A stretch of DNA of 64,000 bases from Plotosus lineatus (lineage: Eukaryota; Chordata; Actinopteri; Siluriformes; Plotosidae), in contig CM045745.1 of assembly GCA_024760905.1 (NCBI GenBank), positions 7,077,782-7,141,781 on the forward strand, written 5' to 3'. The notes below the pieces were generated by a model. That model saw nothing but the letters and a program-made list of their open reading frames with translations. It did no database searches and was not told the DNA's origin. Shown in pieces: positions 24,876 through 35,686 of this stretch. Within the stretch, counting starts at the first letter, position 1. The number at the start of each line of letters is the position of its first letter. The position numbers and the translations under genes were made by a program.

Positions 24876-27800
24876 TGTATATATGTGAGTTAATAAAAAA
24901 GTTATACAGACGCTCCCCGACTCACGTTTTTAATTGGTTCCAGACAGCTGAACGTAAGTTGAAAGTGAACTTAGGTTATTACAGTGACGTATGACGTGTG
25001 ACGTATAATGCTCATACTGTACTATACCTCCATAAATACCATTACTGTATCTCATAAAACACCCCTAAATCAATTATTATAAACATAACATTGTAAAATA
25101 TATGTAAGTCAAATATATCAAATAATATCAACATTAATTTCAAATAAGTCACTTATTTATACCGAGTCACTTTACATGAAGCTTAAAACAGCCAATCAAC
25201 ACTTACAATATGTGAGGTGCTCAAAACTGAAAGTAGTGTACTTGCGAAAGTAATGTACTTGCTGTGGGTTATACGGACTTCTGGTCTTTCAAGTGAGCAA
25301 GGGTGCCGTTGAACTCGTTTAGAACACAGCCTGCACTGATGTGAATCATCAGCAGAGCAGAGAGTTCTCTTTCCTGGATTCGGGTTTTCATTCATTTTAC
25401 AACTCTCCTTGCTTAACTGAGTATGCATGGTAGATTGTTCCTATCCAAGCAGATAGTTAATTCATCTCTGTGTATGAGACTTGCACCCATGCTAGTAGGC
25501 TTAAGCTTTTGACCAACCATATTTGCTTAGGGTTACAAAAATCCACAAAACAGTGTAAACACAAAGATCACAGAGACGACGTCTTAACACAAGGGTAACA
25601 TGCCATATAACTGATATACTAGTCCTTCTCAAAAAATTAGCATATTGTGATAAAGTTAATTATTTTCTGTCATGTACTGATAAAAATTAAATTTTCCGTA
25701 TTTTCTTGACTATTTGTCGCCCCGGAGTACAAGTCACATTTGGCCAAAAAAAACGCATAATAAAGAAGAAAAAACATATAAAAATCGCAAAGTCATGGAA
25801 ACCGTCTACCTTGGAAATCTGCTGGCAGTTTTTGTGATTTGGTGCTCACTCTGATATTGAGAGGGGGTTATGCTGCATGAAGCGGTCACACCATGAAAGT
25901 CCTCACGCAAAGTCATTTATATTCATCTCCTTGACAACTACATGGACGTGGAGACGTAACTGCACTGTTAACAAGCCTCTCCTTGATGCACGTTGCTCAA
26001 GCACCCATGTGCGAACTTGTTCCTCCAGCTGTGACCATCTAGCTTTTAGTCTGCGATTAGCTTTTAGCCTGCAATTAGCTTTTTTTGTTTGTTCATTTCC
26101 CGCCCTCATGTTGCCTTCTTGCGGTTGTGATTGTAAAAATGAACATGTGAAATTATGTTCGCTATTATTATGACGAACAGAATTATATGTAATAATTTCA
26201 CTATCAGGATGTGGATATACAACAGCACTGTTCACAAGCCTTTCCCTGCAGAGCATTGCTCAAGCACCCATGTGTGAGCTTGTTCCTCTAGCTTTGGCCA
26301 TCTAGCTTTTAGCCCACAATTAGCTTTTTTTGTTTTCTTCATTCACTGATAATCTCCGCTTTTCTCCAGTCCCTCACAAGTTTCTGGTTCACTCCAAACT
26401 TTCTTCCTGTTGCTCGATTACTATTTTCTGCTGCATATTTCACTACTTGCAGCTTGTAATCCGCAGAATAGGATTTTCTTTTGGGGGCCATTTCTTCATT
26501 GGTGGATGAGCAGATACTGGCACCCAAGCCTAGAGTGCCCTCTTGTGGTTATGAGTGTAAAAATAACAAACATATGAAAATATGTTAATTATTATGACGA
26601 ACAGAATAGACCAAATTCGCATCTGGACTGACGCACGGCATCATGGGATCGCGACTACCATACAAGCTACCAATATGGTGGAAATAAACCTTGATGTGGA
26701 TGAGATCTGCACTATCGATACGTTCAATTTATGGAAAGTTCCCGACCTTCGAGCGTATTGTATATGTAGGGGTCTTCCTGGTTGTTCCCGCAAGCGTAAA
26801 GATGAACTTGTTGCGCTTGCATTTGCAGCGATGTTAGAAAAGCTACCTATAGTTTTGTCAAAGGCCGAGGAATCTAAACAAATCCAACGTTACCACTGTG
26901 AGCTTGTTGACATTTGAAGTGGATGAGGAAAGCGTGACAATTCCCGACCCCTTGGGACTTGAAGACAGCTGGGAGACAGAAAATGACGGCTTATCGAAGT
27001 GGCCGCCGTGTATGTATGCTGACGTAGTGGATTTTTTGTTCATGAAGGACCAGGCAGCCCTACTAGCGCGATTTCATAATGCCTACAAAGAAGGTAAATA
27101 CAAGTTTGACGGCTGTCACCGAGTGATCTGACAGCTCTTGTTTGTCTATTTTAGAAATTAACATAACAGTAATTTTCAAGATCTAAGTCTATGATATGTA
27201 ATGATTATGACATCGCCAATTTTTATGGCAATTTAACAGGTAAATAAAAGGTAATATAGTCTATAGGGTCTATGAATTCGAATAAAGAACACTTTAATTA
27301 TAAACTTACTGCTTTAATCCAACGTTTGCGTCCTTCCGGATCCTTCAGCTTGGTAGGGAAGGTAAATACATTGATTCGTCGACTTACGACCTGACCTATG
27401 CGAGTTACGTCTGATCGACTCTACGACCGCAAAAGTGGTGAAGCATGATTCATGGCAGTGCGGTGCAAGTGCTGTGTATGATGGTTGTTTGTGCCAGCAT
27501 CTTAAAAGGCCAAGCAGGAGCTGGTGCAGCTTCACTTTCTAACTGCTCAGAGCAAATTTATTCATCTACTTTCAATGCCACGTCACTGTGGTGCGAAGCT
27601 GAGAGCCAATCCTTTCTGTGTGGGCGGGTCCGATACCTTGAAACTTTAATTTTATTGAACTCACACGCTGCGGTGTTTATGTGACAGGAAGTGCGTTCCA
27701 AGTTTTGACAATCTGCTGCTCTGCAGGTTGAAGTTTTTCCATGTCTGTCCATTTGTATTTGCTTACCAGCTGTGCTTGGCTTCGTGGAAATGAGCCGATT

Positions 27801-30278
27801 AAAACGAGGGAAATTTATCTCTTTACTCAAACAACACGCGCAGTCTGTGCCTGTAGTTATAATCCAATAAAATTGGAGTTTGAAGCTATCGGACCCGCCC
27901 ACACAGTGGAGTACAGAAAGGATTGGTTCTTCGCTGCGTGTCACAGTGACGTGGAATTGAAAATAGATGTATAGATTTAAATGCGCGATATTTATTCATC
28001 TGGTTTTGTTTGGCGTGAGTGTATTTGGATGGAAAGTCGACATACGACCAGATCGAGTTACGACCAGTCTGCCAGAACCAAACGCGGTCGTAAGTCGACG
28101 ACTCACTGAAATGTGAATGGCGGCAGACATGTACACGGGTTTGTCCCAAATTTGCAAGCATGTATACTGCAAATTTTCTTTTTCCGACGCTCGAGATGAT
28201 GCATGCCGTTCCCACAGTTCACTACGGCACAATGCGCACCTGGCATATCGATAATTTAAGGCTTAAGGCAGGCTTTAAGCAGCAGTTGTTAGGACGTGTT
28301 TACATACAAAAGCAAGTGGCTACAAGAAAGTTCGGTAGCAGTGACCCTTGGACCAGATGTTGGGTTACGTTCCCCACACATGCGCAGTCGTAATGCGAAA
28401 GGTGTGACTTATAGTCCAGAAAATACGGTAATTCAACAGTTATCTCATGTTACAGACAGAGGGTATTGTGTACGTTTTTACTGCACAGTGGGTGTAGAAA
28501 AGAGTCACACCTTTCAGAATACTCTCGTTTTGTTCCTTTGCAGCCTGAAATGTAGGCACACACCCAAAATGAATTTTAATTGCTCACAAATGGAAGCCAG
28601 TTAGCTTAATGTGTGATGGAGAGGGTAATTATTTAAACCAGATTGAGTTTACGAGTGTTTAACAGATGAGCTGTTGTTGTTATATCTTTCACTTGGCTGT
28701 TATGCAGTAGGTTGCAACTAGTAAATACAGCTGAAAAAATTATTTTGTGTCTGTCTTCATTTCAGGCTGCAAACAACAAAATGTGAATATTGTGAAACGG
28801 GATGATCTTTATCTCTACCTGTTGTAGGTGGACAGTAATGCCAGGCATGTTTTTGGATGCCTTCATTTTCCAACAGTAAGAGCCACACCGTGATGATGTA
28901 AGCATACTTGGACACCCAACATCAAAACGTAATGTGTGCACAGACCAGCAGGAGAGTTGGGATTGAGGACAGTCATACTTGGGCACAGTACAAGGCATTC
29001 ATGCATAATGTGAGTACAGCATTACTAGGCAGAAATACCTCATTCCATGCTCAAGTATAATTGTCAACATTCGTGCTCTCGCCTGAAACGACTTTGTTCC
29101 GGGCCTCAGCGTGCTTATATCACGATGCAACATTTTAATGAAGACGAGTATTCTGTGACAGCACGAATAGCATGAATATTTTGATATTGTGGCTTATTTG
29201 CAGCCACTTTAGGCGTGGTGACACATGGCCCTCTCACGTGCCATACAGACTTTCAAATACTGGATGAAACCCAGTGATTTTCATAAAGTTCTATTGCATG
29301 CATATCAAGGTGTGCATGATGCTGAGGGAAGAATTGGCAGCTTCTAGTTTCTGACTAGGGACAGTGGTGCATGGTGGTAAGGTGCTGGATCACTGATCCT
29401 AAGGGTGGGGGTTTAAGTCCCACTCTCCATGGTTTCTCACTGTCCCGTCTCCCCCCATGTGCAGCTAACTGGGTTATCAAAGGCTGGCCATGTCCCTCAC
29501 TGTCTGTGGTGTGAGGTTCATGTAAAAGAACCATTGCTGACTTTTGACGAGTAGCTGCATAGCCGTCAGCATCGCTAACCACCCACCCACCCCCAAGCTG
29601 CACGAACAACAAGCGCAGAAATCGAGGAAAGTATTTGTTTTGTGTTCCTAAACCAAATGATGACACGGAAGCTGAGTTATCAAAACGTTAAGCATTTTGG
29701 AGTTTACCATCATGCCATCTCTGGCACTATTCTCATCCTTAGTCACGAGAATGTGGCATCTTACTCTCTCCACAAAACTCCTCCTCCCGCTCTGGTTCAA
29801 ACAGGTAACTATTGACACCCATTTTCTCCAAATTGCTGCCATAGTTCCTTCTTGAAAACGTTTTTTTAAACAATTAAAATGTCACTTTTCAAATAGATCT
29901 GTTTGTCTATTTCCACTGTTCAACCTCACCCAACCAGTTCACATCAGGTCTGGGGAAAAATGACTGCTCACCATTGATTTAACCCCCACTAGGAATCCAC
30001 AGGATCAAATTAGGTAGTTTTGGACTTTTCATGGTGATTTATTTTAAAATAAAGCTATAAAAATGTTAAGTTTGAGCTTTAAAAGGTATAATAAGTTCTG
30101 CTGTAAGGATTACCAGTAACAGAATCATTTTAATCAGACCAGGATATATTATGTATGATGAACCATACCGGAGCGTAGTATGCCATGGTCACACACTGGT
30201 CCAATAAAGTGGAGGGGATGGGTTTACATTCAGTGAGAGATTTCTTTCATTTTCCCTGTAAGAAGGAAAGTGGGGTAA

Positions 30279-30348
<70 letters not shown>

Positions 30349-33300
30349 ATGTATATATAAAAATAAAAATATATTCGAGTCCCACTCTCCACAAGGTTGT
30401 CACTGGGTCATCGTCGCACCCAACCCCCCAGTGCAGCTGACTGGGTTATCAAAGGCCGGCCATGTCTCTCACTGTCTACGGTGAGAGGTTCATGTAATAA
30501 CCATTGCTGACTTTTTCGTGAAGAGGAGCTGTTTCTGTCCCTTGTTAAAGGGTTGTGTCAGGAAGGGCATCCGACGTAAAAACCTATGCCAAATCAAACG
30601 TGTGAATCAGATGATCAGGCATGTGATTCTTCCGCTCCGATTTTGTCATTTGCCTGGTTTAAAAAAAAAAAAAAACTCCGAATATGTCAAAATAACCAGT
30701 TCCGCTTTTATTCCGTTCCGAGTTTTGCATAAAATGACCTCTCTTGAGACCTTACTTATGACCTTACTTAAGACCATGATGTTATGACCTCCCGAGAAAC
30801 GTTACTGCTGATTGGCTGATGATGATGGGCTGATGATTGGCTGATGATTGGCTGATGTTGAAACATGTACATAGACATACACACCACTTCCAATCTGTTG
30901 AGCTATTGAAAGGATGTCGAAAATAGAAAAGATTCTGCTCGAATCAAAGAAATAGATAAAGGTGTGAAAAACAAGTTTAGGTGGGAATGGATGGAAAAAG
31001 AAGCCGTAGCATTTGTAGGTAAAAAGAAGGTGACGCATTTGTTCGGTGACTTCTTCCGCAAAACCGATCGACCTGGGAAGGCATTGTGTACGTGGTATAA
31101 CGACACTATCGACTATGGTGGAAGGGCTTTGAAGGCGTTTGACAGCCACGCGTAAAGCAAGAAACATGTCAAAAAACTGGAATTAAGGAAAACAAATTAT
31201 TCAATTGCCGGAAGATTCCAGAACCCTACAGACTTAACTCTTTGTTTGCCGTTCGACCATAAACTTCTGTGCAAAGAAAAGAGCCAGTGAAATAACCAGT
31301 ACCTGTCGCCGATCGAGTAGTTACTTTTGAGGTATGTTTGAGAATTTTCTTGTCTAGTTTCCGATTATATTTTTCAAATTCTTGTGAATGCATGCATGCT
31401 TTAGGTGTAGGACGTTCACGTGTTTATTCCGTGAACTGAATCAAATGAGCCGACTCTATGGTCACTGAATCATTTTTCTGCTGTTTAGAATAAATAAATT
31501 ATTACGGCATTAACTCACCAGTTTTTGGTAATTAACTGATGTAAATCGGCATTGTTATTCAGTGTTTCTGGACAGCAGCGGGAGTGTGTGCTTGTGTAAT
31601 TAGCCCATTAATATTGTAAATGTAAAACTATGAATCTGATACTCGACCGAAACGCCTCAGCATCCAGGACAACAAACTTTCGAAGGCAGCCTCCAGAAGG
31701 AAGTGCCATGCTAAAGCACTAAAGATAGAGAAACATTCGTTCAATAAACAAATGTATAGCATGTCATGTGTGTAGTTTTTTCCAGATTGTGTTTAAAGAC
31801 AATGACTGTTGATAATAGTGTTGTGAGGCAGGACATATCTATAAGAGGGACTATTTGATTTGATTTGTGACTGTGACACTTTGATTAGTGTTGGAATCCC
31901 ACATGATAAATCCACAAGTTGAGGTACAGTCTGTATATGGAGATTAGAAATTAAACTTTCTAGAGCTCTTTCAGTGTCATTAAATAGCCTTTTCCCCTTC
32001 TGAAATGCTTAAAACCTAGGAGCCTTGGGGGGGGGGGGGGGGGGGGGGTTTCGCCCCCCCCCTGTCCCACCACCCACCCACCATTGTTTCACCCTGGACC
32101 CGACTGCGCTCCCCAGACTTCTGGCTGATTTTCAGATATTTTGGTGATGGTCAAATCACATGCCTGATATAAATCTTTTCTCGAGAATTTTTTCTCGTTC
32201 TCGAGAGTCGCCACAGCGAATCATCTAATTCGCACATTTGATTTGGCATGGGTTTTTAACGTCAGATGCCCTTCCTGTCACAACCCTTTAGCAAGGGACA
32301 GAAACACGCTGACTTTGCAGCCTATTCTTTTCAAAAATCAGCAATGGTTCTTTTGCATGAACCTCTCACCATAGACAGTGAGAGACATGGCCCGCCTTTG
32401 ATAACCCAGTTAGCTGCACGGGGAGGGGGGGGGGTGTTGGGGGGGGGGCAGTGACAACCCTGTGGGGACTCGAACCCCCAACCTTAGGATGTGCCCTAGC
32501 CACTAGACCAGGGGTGTCAAACTCATCTGCGTGTTCAGGCAGCTGATTGGTCAATCTGTGTGCTCTGTACAGAGACTGACCAATCAACTGCCTGAACACT
32601 CAGCTCAGTTGATTAAATGAGCAAAGTCAGGTGTGCTGCTGCTTGGTTGAAACAAAAACCTGCAGCCACATGGCCCTTTCTGGCACGAGTTTGACACCCC
32701 TGCACTAGACCATCACTGCCCTCTATATACACACACACACACACGCACACACACGGGAGGTGGACAAAATAATAGAAACATCTAACATTTTGACATCGTA
32801 ATCTTTGAACATAATTTAAACAATCAAAACTTGGCATGTTATTACTTTTTGTATAATAATTTTGTTATTTGATATGTTGATGTAAAATACATGTTTTTTT
32901 TTTTTTTTTCCCCTTTTCAGATATTGAAAACATTAAACAGACATAGAAAAGATTAATCATACCACATAATGGCAGACCTCTCAGATTTTAAATGTGGCCA
33001 AATAGTTGGTGCTGGTATGGTCGGTGCTAGTGTAACAAAAACTGCTCAAATGTTCGGTGTTTCAAGAGGAACTGTCTCAAAAGTAATGAGTGGCTTTGAA
33101 AGAGAGGGACAAACGTCCTCAGCAAAGCACAGGTCCGCCATCGTCTTTAAAAGAGTTGGAGGGGATTCGAACTGAAGAATGGCTTAAAATTCCTTTGGAA
33201 ACAATTCACAAGTTGTATGAATCAATACATATGCCATGTTTTGATTGTTTAAATTATGTTCAAAGATTATGATGCCAAAATGTTAGGTGTTTCTGTTATT

Positions 33301-33491
33301 TTGTCCACCTCCTGTATACATGCACACATAAATAAATATATAGAATGTTTGTGTGCATTTTAAACTGTGCATTCTTTTCCCTTTAGCATACTGTGATGCT
33401 ACAGCGCAGACGTGATGGTATAACGCCTGCTATGCCTTCAGCTGAAGAGAGGGAAGAAATGATAGATTCTCTTGGAGGGAAGCCCTACTGA
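17899..33491 (+). CDS. chchd7: chchd7, twin CX9C mitochondrial protein
   Basis: Small intermembrane-space protein of the CHCH family, expected to be imported and oxidised through MIA40. Joining 17899-17958, 21805-21903 and 33387-33491 gives 87 residues plus stop (human about 85). The cysteines are C18-x9-C28 and C39-x9-C49, the two antiparallel helices of the coiled-coil-helix-coiled-coil-helix fold. Residues 30-53 contain SPYFVKYKNCRKYW, close to human STYFLRYKNCRRFW, and the C-terminus is GGKPY (human GNMPY). Introns are phase 0 with GT-AG ends; the 11.5-kb second intron is filled with transposons. The start is the first ATG of the exon after the acceptor at 17868-17869, so upstream exon sequence is non-coding. 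Divergent from plag1, convergent with sdr16c5. Confidence 0.93.
18587..18757 (+). repeat. SINE A fragment
   Basis: Head and body on the plus strand, ending inside the body (GTAAAGAGTAGGCTGCAAAG). Tail missing. Confidence 0.7.
18780..19210. other. Unclassified interval in chchd7 intron
   Basis: Moderate GC, no recognised domain. The 69-codon plus-strand ORF at 18788-18997 has no family resemblance I know. Possibly the interior of an old transposon. Confidence 0.3.
19215..19522 (-). repeat. SINE A copy
   Basis: Minus-strand copy with head, box B-like motif and most of the tail. The far 3' end is degraded. Confidence 0.75.
20090..21110 (-). mobile_element. Tc1/mariner-like relic, antisense
   Basis: The minus strand at 20140-20200 encodes FHPDNDPKCTP, a decayed form of the Tc1 catalytic motif FQQDNDPKHTS. 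The plus strand shows CCATCACCATGCTTCACTG, common in fish Tc1 antisense strands. The right part (20500-21110) is untranslated or decayed coding sequence. Confidence 0.55.
21215..21325 (+). repeat. SINE B tail fragment
   Basis: GTGATGGTCTGGCAAGC through GACCCTAGAAGAATTAAG, the conserved 3' half of SINE B. Confidence 0.55.
21805..21903 (+). CDS. chchd7: chchd7 coding exon 2 (residues 21-53)
   Basis: Acceptor TCTGTGTAG, donor TGG/GTGAGT. 33 codons including C28, C39 and C49. Confidence 0.93.
22350..22442 (+). pseudogene. hAT transposase C-terminal fragment
   Basis: An open 30-codon stretch reads VPSERVFSTARNILNNKR and on to a stop. It matches the hAT dimerisation domain signature (typically PSxERxFS...N..R..L). 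Start and middle of the transposase are gone. Confidence 0.75.
22447..23050. mobile_element. Foldback element copy, nested in the hAT
   Basis: Internal inverted repeats around GAGAGCCAATCCTTTCTG (22490) and CAGAAAGGATTGGCTCTC (22800). Right end ATCGTAAGTCGACGACTCAC. It is the reverse complement of most of 27431-27975. Confidence 0.6.
23750..24180. repeat. Further MITE end fragments
   Basis: GATACCTCGGCTTACATCG (23752) and GGCTCACTACTTACGAAAC (23893) are ends of MITEs like G but from other subfamilies, both truncated. 23990-24110 repeats the CCAAT/ATTGG-containing segment. Confidence 0.5.
24290..24900. repeat. (GA)n and (TG)n microsatellite cluster
   Basis: Alternating AG runs (24293-24345, 24776-24830) and TG runs (24357-24400, 24700-24770, 24832-24890). 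ORFs here are low-complexity artefacts. Confidence 0.9.
24904..25617 (+). mobile_element. MITE F copy 3, right end lost
   Basis: Starts TACAGACGCTCCCCGACTC. The interior matches 49092-50159 (CATATTTGCTTAGGGTTAC). It breaks off where a different Tc1 end begins. Confidence 0.6.
25618..25693 (+). mobile_element. Tc1-type terminal fragment
   Basis: AGTCCTTCTCAAAAAATTAG is the terminal sequence of a common fish Tc1 group; only this end is present. Confidence 0.55.
26339..26527 (-). pseudogene. pogo/Tigger-type N-terminal DNA-binding domain fragment
   Basis: A 62-codon minus-strand ORF contains KRKSYSADYKLQVVKYAAE, then GRKFGVNQKLVRDWRK. This is the psq/Brinker-like helix-turn-helix used by pogo-group transposases. 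The downstream DDE region is absent. Confidence 0.6.
26678..27131 (+). pseudogene. SAP-like plus unknown-domain transposon protein fragment, frameshifted
   Basis: Starts MVEINLDVDEICTIDTF. The segment about LWKVPDLRAYCICRGLPG then KRKDELVALAFAAM looks like a SAP helix-extended-helix. A frameshift near 26890 leads into FEVDEESVTIPDPLG and WPPCMYADVVDFL, then DYKEGK-like NAYKEGKYKF, then a stop. Fish genomes carry many such proteins followed by SWIM and YqaJ-type nuclease domains, associated with DNA transposons; those later domains are missing. Family name is inference. Confidence 0.45.
27376..28101. mobile_element. Foldback element, complete ends
   Basis: TCGTCGACTTACGACC at 27376-27391 and its exact complement GGTCGTAAGTCGACGA at 28086-28101 bound a 726-bp unit. 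The interior matches 22447-23050 in reverse orientation. No coding sequence. Confidence 0.65.
28440..29355. other. Unassigned chchd7 intron sequence
   Basis: No convincing ORF. 28840-29060 contains phrases such as CCAGGCATGTTTTTGG and TGCTCAAGTATAATTGTC that look like DNA-transposon ends, but I cannot pair them. Confidence 0.3.
29358..29572 (+). repeat. SINE A copy, 3' truncated
   Basis: Plus-strand head, box B-like GGTTTAAGTCCC and body up to TAGCTGCATAGCCGTCAGC. Tail replaced by unrelated sequence. Confidence 0.7.
30283..30342. repeat. Poly-A plus (TA)n microsatellite
   Basis: About 20 A then about 46 bases of TA. Confidence 0.95.
30373..30615 (+). repeat. SINE A copy, head truncated
   Basis: Begins at the box B-like TTCGAGTCCCACTC and runs to GTGTGAATCAGATGAT in the tail, where a hAT-like end follows directly. 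Confidence 0.7.
30616..32166 (+). mobile_element. hAT-like element with transposase N-terminal relic
   Basis: Ends CAGGCATGTGATT and AAATCACATGCCTG. The plus strand at 30964-31155 reads WMEKEAVAFVGKKKV then RKTDRPGKALCTWYND then GGRALKAFDSHA, similar to the degenerate N-terminal zinc-finger of fish hAT-derived proteins (PGKAxC..C....Y......AL..H). One expected Cys is Tyr here. G-run at 32029-32048. No clear TSD. Confidence 0.5.
32190..32725 (-). repeat. SINE A copy interrupted by a hAT MITE
   Basis: Minus-strand SINE A, head at the right (CACTAGACCATCACTGCCC, 32703-32721). The insertion at 32509-32702 splits the head; removing it restores a continuous SINE. Confidence 0.8.
32509..32702. mobile_element. 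hAT MITE with exact 8-bp TSD
   Basis: 194 bp, terminal inverted repeat CAGGGGTGTCAAACTC, flanked by CACTAGAC at 32501-32508 and 32703-32710. The TIR is the familiar Charlie-type hAT end. No coding capacity. Confidence 0.88.
32755..33314 (+). mobile_element. Internally deleted Tc1-like element
   Basis: Inverted ends of about 80 bp: GGAGGTGGACAAAATAATAG at the left, matched by TTATTTTGTCCACCTCCTG at the right, TA after the right end. A plus-strand ATG at 32969 begins MADLSDFKCGQIVGAGMVG, the Tc1 paired-like DNA-binding start with GVSRGTVSKVM. After about 55 codons the frame jumps (internal deletion) to the C-terminal tail LKELEGIRTEEWLKIPLET in another frame. The catalytic DDE core is missing, so it is non-autonomous. 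Confidence 0.82.
33387..33491 (+). CDS. chchd7: chchd7 terminal coding exon (residues 54-87)
   Basis: Acceptor TTCCCTTTAG. Charged C-terminal tail, stop TGA at 33489-33491. The 3' UTR continues to the poly(A) signal near 33830. Confidence 0.92.
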   Translation, partial: HTVMLQRRRDGITPAMPSAEEREEMIDSLGGKPY

Positions 33492-33828
33492 AACAATTGC
33501 AGAACAACGTGTGTCTCACTGGGGGTGATGTATGTGTGGATAAGTGCATCTTTCTAATATGAAGCCTTTAAAACTTTACACTTCAGCTCAACTCGGTGGG
33601 CCTGGGGGTTATGTATGTGAGTGGTTTTTTTTTTGGGGGGGGGGTTAGTTTGTGTTTAAATACTAGTATGAAGTCGCTTGTGTTTATTTGAGAGTGCGAG
33701 TGCTTCCATGAGGATTTTTAAACACATGCTTGATCTTGTGATCCTATGTTGATCATTCTGTGAATCTGGCAGATGTCCGTATAAATAATGTTTATTTTAA
33801 TCTCAGGATTGCTCAGTATCAAGAGTCA

Positions 33829-33834
33829 AATAAA
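33829..33834 (+). terminator. chchd7: chchd7 polyadenylation signal
   Basis: Canonical AATAAA 338 bases after the stop codon, followed by an A-rich stretch. Best candidate for chchd7 3' end formation. Confidence 0.6.
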
Positions 33835-34149
33835 GAATGAAAGAAAAAAAAAACTTGTTTCTTCTTCATGTCACTATAAATTGTAAGAGTTTATTTTTCC
33901 AGAAGTCATTGAGTACTGATGATGACAAATGTTTCATTTTGTCCTGATAATGAAAGTAAAATTGTTATAATGATCTGCTCAGTAGTGTGTGAAGGCTTGC
34001 ACTTCTGCTAGTGAACTCTAGAGGGAGATAGGATTCTACAGTGAGTGCACTATTAGTGACTTGGTTTCAGCAGGCTTCCCTTATGGACTTGTTTTAATGT
34101 GATACTTTTCACTCCTTTTCTGAGCCATTTAATCCCACTACTAGGGTTG

Positions 34150-34412
34150 TGAAGAGGCTGCTGTCTGTCTCAGCTGACACTGAATGAAGGCGGGGTACAC
34201 TCTGAACAGCTCACCAGACCATCACAGAGCAACAAACCTAGCCATACACACTCACATCCACACCGAAGGGCAATTTAGAACAGCCTGGAAGCATGTCTTT
34301 GGACTGTAGGAGAAAACTGGGGTACCTGGGAGATATCCACGCAACAGAGGGAGAACATACAACTCTTCTTGCTGTGAGGCGGATGTGCTAACCACTACAC
34401 CATTGTGCTGCC
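34150..34412 (-). repeat. SINE B copy
   Basis: Minus-strand SINE B: head CAATGGTGTAGTGGTTAGC at the right, body matching 44937-45283. Confidence 0.65.
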
Positions 34413-35114
34413 CATCTTTCTTTTCAAGCCAACTCATTACAGATGCCTGAGTGACCTTCTGTGTGTTTGTAATAAGCACTGAGAACAATCATTCTGTTGC
34501 CAATCAGACAGACTGTTATCTGTAAGCGCTGTGCTTTCCATCGCCCACTCAAGCCTCAACTCCTTATGATTGAATGGATGAGTAAATTCAAGCTTGATGG
34601 TGTTATGAGCAGAGAGTATTTTATATAAATATAAAATGATAAAAATTTCACAATCATCTTTTTACAGAAATGAGGTGCTGGCCCAATGCCAAGTGGTTCA
34701 GAGTTGAAGCAATTGTAGACCCCCCCTCTGCTTCCAAATTGACTACTGCAACATAATTGAGCAATCAGTGGCATTCCTCTTAAATAGCAATAGGTTATCA
34801 TGAATGAATTTGGAGTAATGATGTGTTATTATTATAATGGTAGATAAAGGGTGATTTGATTGCGCCACTCTGTGTTCACTCAGTAATCATCTGTGCAAAG
34901 TAAGTGTTCCCCCAAGGCGTGTAATCCATCTCTACCATGAAAGGTTGTGAAACGCAGTGCTCGGTGCAATAGTTCATCAGGCTGGGCGAAACTGGCAAAT
35001 GGATTCAATCTCATAGCATGGAGCTGAACAGAGAATTACACGTCTCAGCACCAACTGCGTTTATGAGTCTTGTGTACGTGATGAAGAAAATCAGATCTTG
35101 CAAGAGTGTGCAGG

Positions 35115-35345
35115 ATGCTGGTGTAGTGGTTAACATGTCTGCCTCACACCAAGAAGGTCCTGGGTTCAAGGCTTGGGCCTTCCTGTGTGGATTTTGGCTC
35201 GTGTGAGGAAAACGGATTAACCCTTGCAAGCACAGGAAGAACATGCAAAGATATTTGGCTAACTGGCTGTTCCAAATTTTGCCACGGTGTGGATGTGTCA
35301 ATGGTTTTGTGATGGTATAGTGAGCTATTCAGGGTTTTCCCTGCA
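35115..35345 (+). repeat. SINE B copy
   Basis: Plus-strand head GGTGTAGTGGTTAACATG, box B-like GGGTTCAAGGC, diverged body. Confidence 0.6.
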
Positions 35346-35519
35346 TCCCTAATAGGATTAAGCAGTACAGCATATGAAAGAATGAGCGAGATCTTACATG
35401 ATGGTAGTACAGCCCACGCTGCATGTCCATGAGATTCATTACATGCTTTAAGAGGCTTGCTGTAAATCTGAAAAAAAAAACAATAAAAGCCCAATCATTT
35501 CAAAACTCCCACTATGTGT

Positions 35520-35640
35520 GGTGTGGCAAGCTGTCCAGGGTGTACTCTGCCCTCACCCAGAGTCGGCTAAGATGGGCGCCAGCCTCTCTGTGACCCTAAT
35601 TAGGATTAAACAGTTGAGAAAATGAATGAATGAATGCTGT
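35520..35640 (+). repeat. SINE B tail fragment
   Basis: TGTCCAGGGTGTACTCTGCC through ATGAATGAATGAATG. Confidence 0.65.
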
Positions 35641-35680
35641 CCAAACTATGAAGTGTGCACATAATCATTGGTTCATAATC

Positions 35681-35686
35681 TTTATT
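35681..35686 (-). terminator. sdr16c5: Candidate sdr16c5 polyadenylation signal
   Basis: AATAAA on the minus strand about 680 bases after the stop. Other AT-rich hexamers exist, so the choice is tentative. Confidence 0.35.

Larger units (their letters stand above)
25694..28430. mobile_element. Composite DNA transposon with pogo-like DNA-binding relic
   Basis: Ends CCGTATTTTCTTGACTA (left) and TAGTCCAGAAAATACGG (right) are imperfect inverted repeats. Inside are a minus-strand pogo-like DNA-binding domain fragment (26339-26527), a plus-strand SAP-like/recombinase-associated fragment (26678-27131) and a foldback element (27376-28101). At least three elements appear stacked. TSD not clear. Confidence 0.5.
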
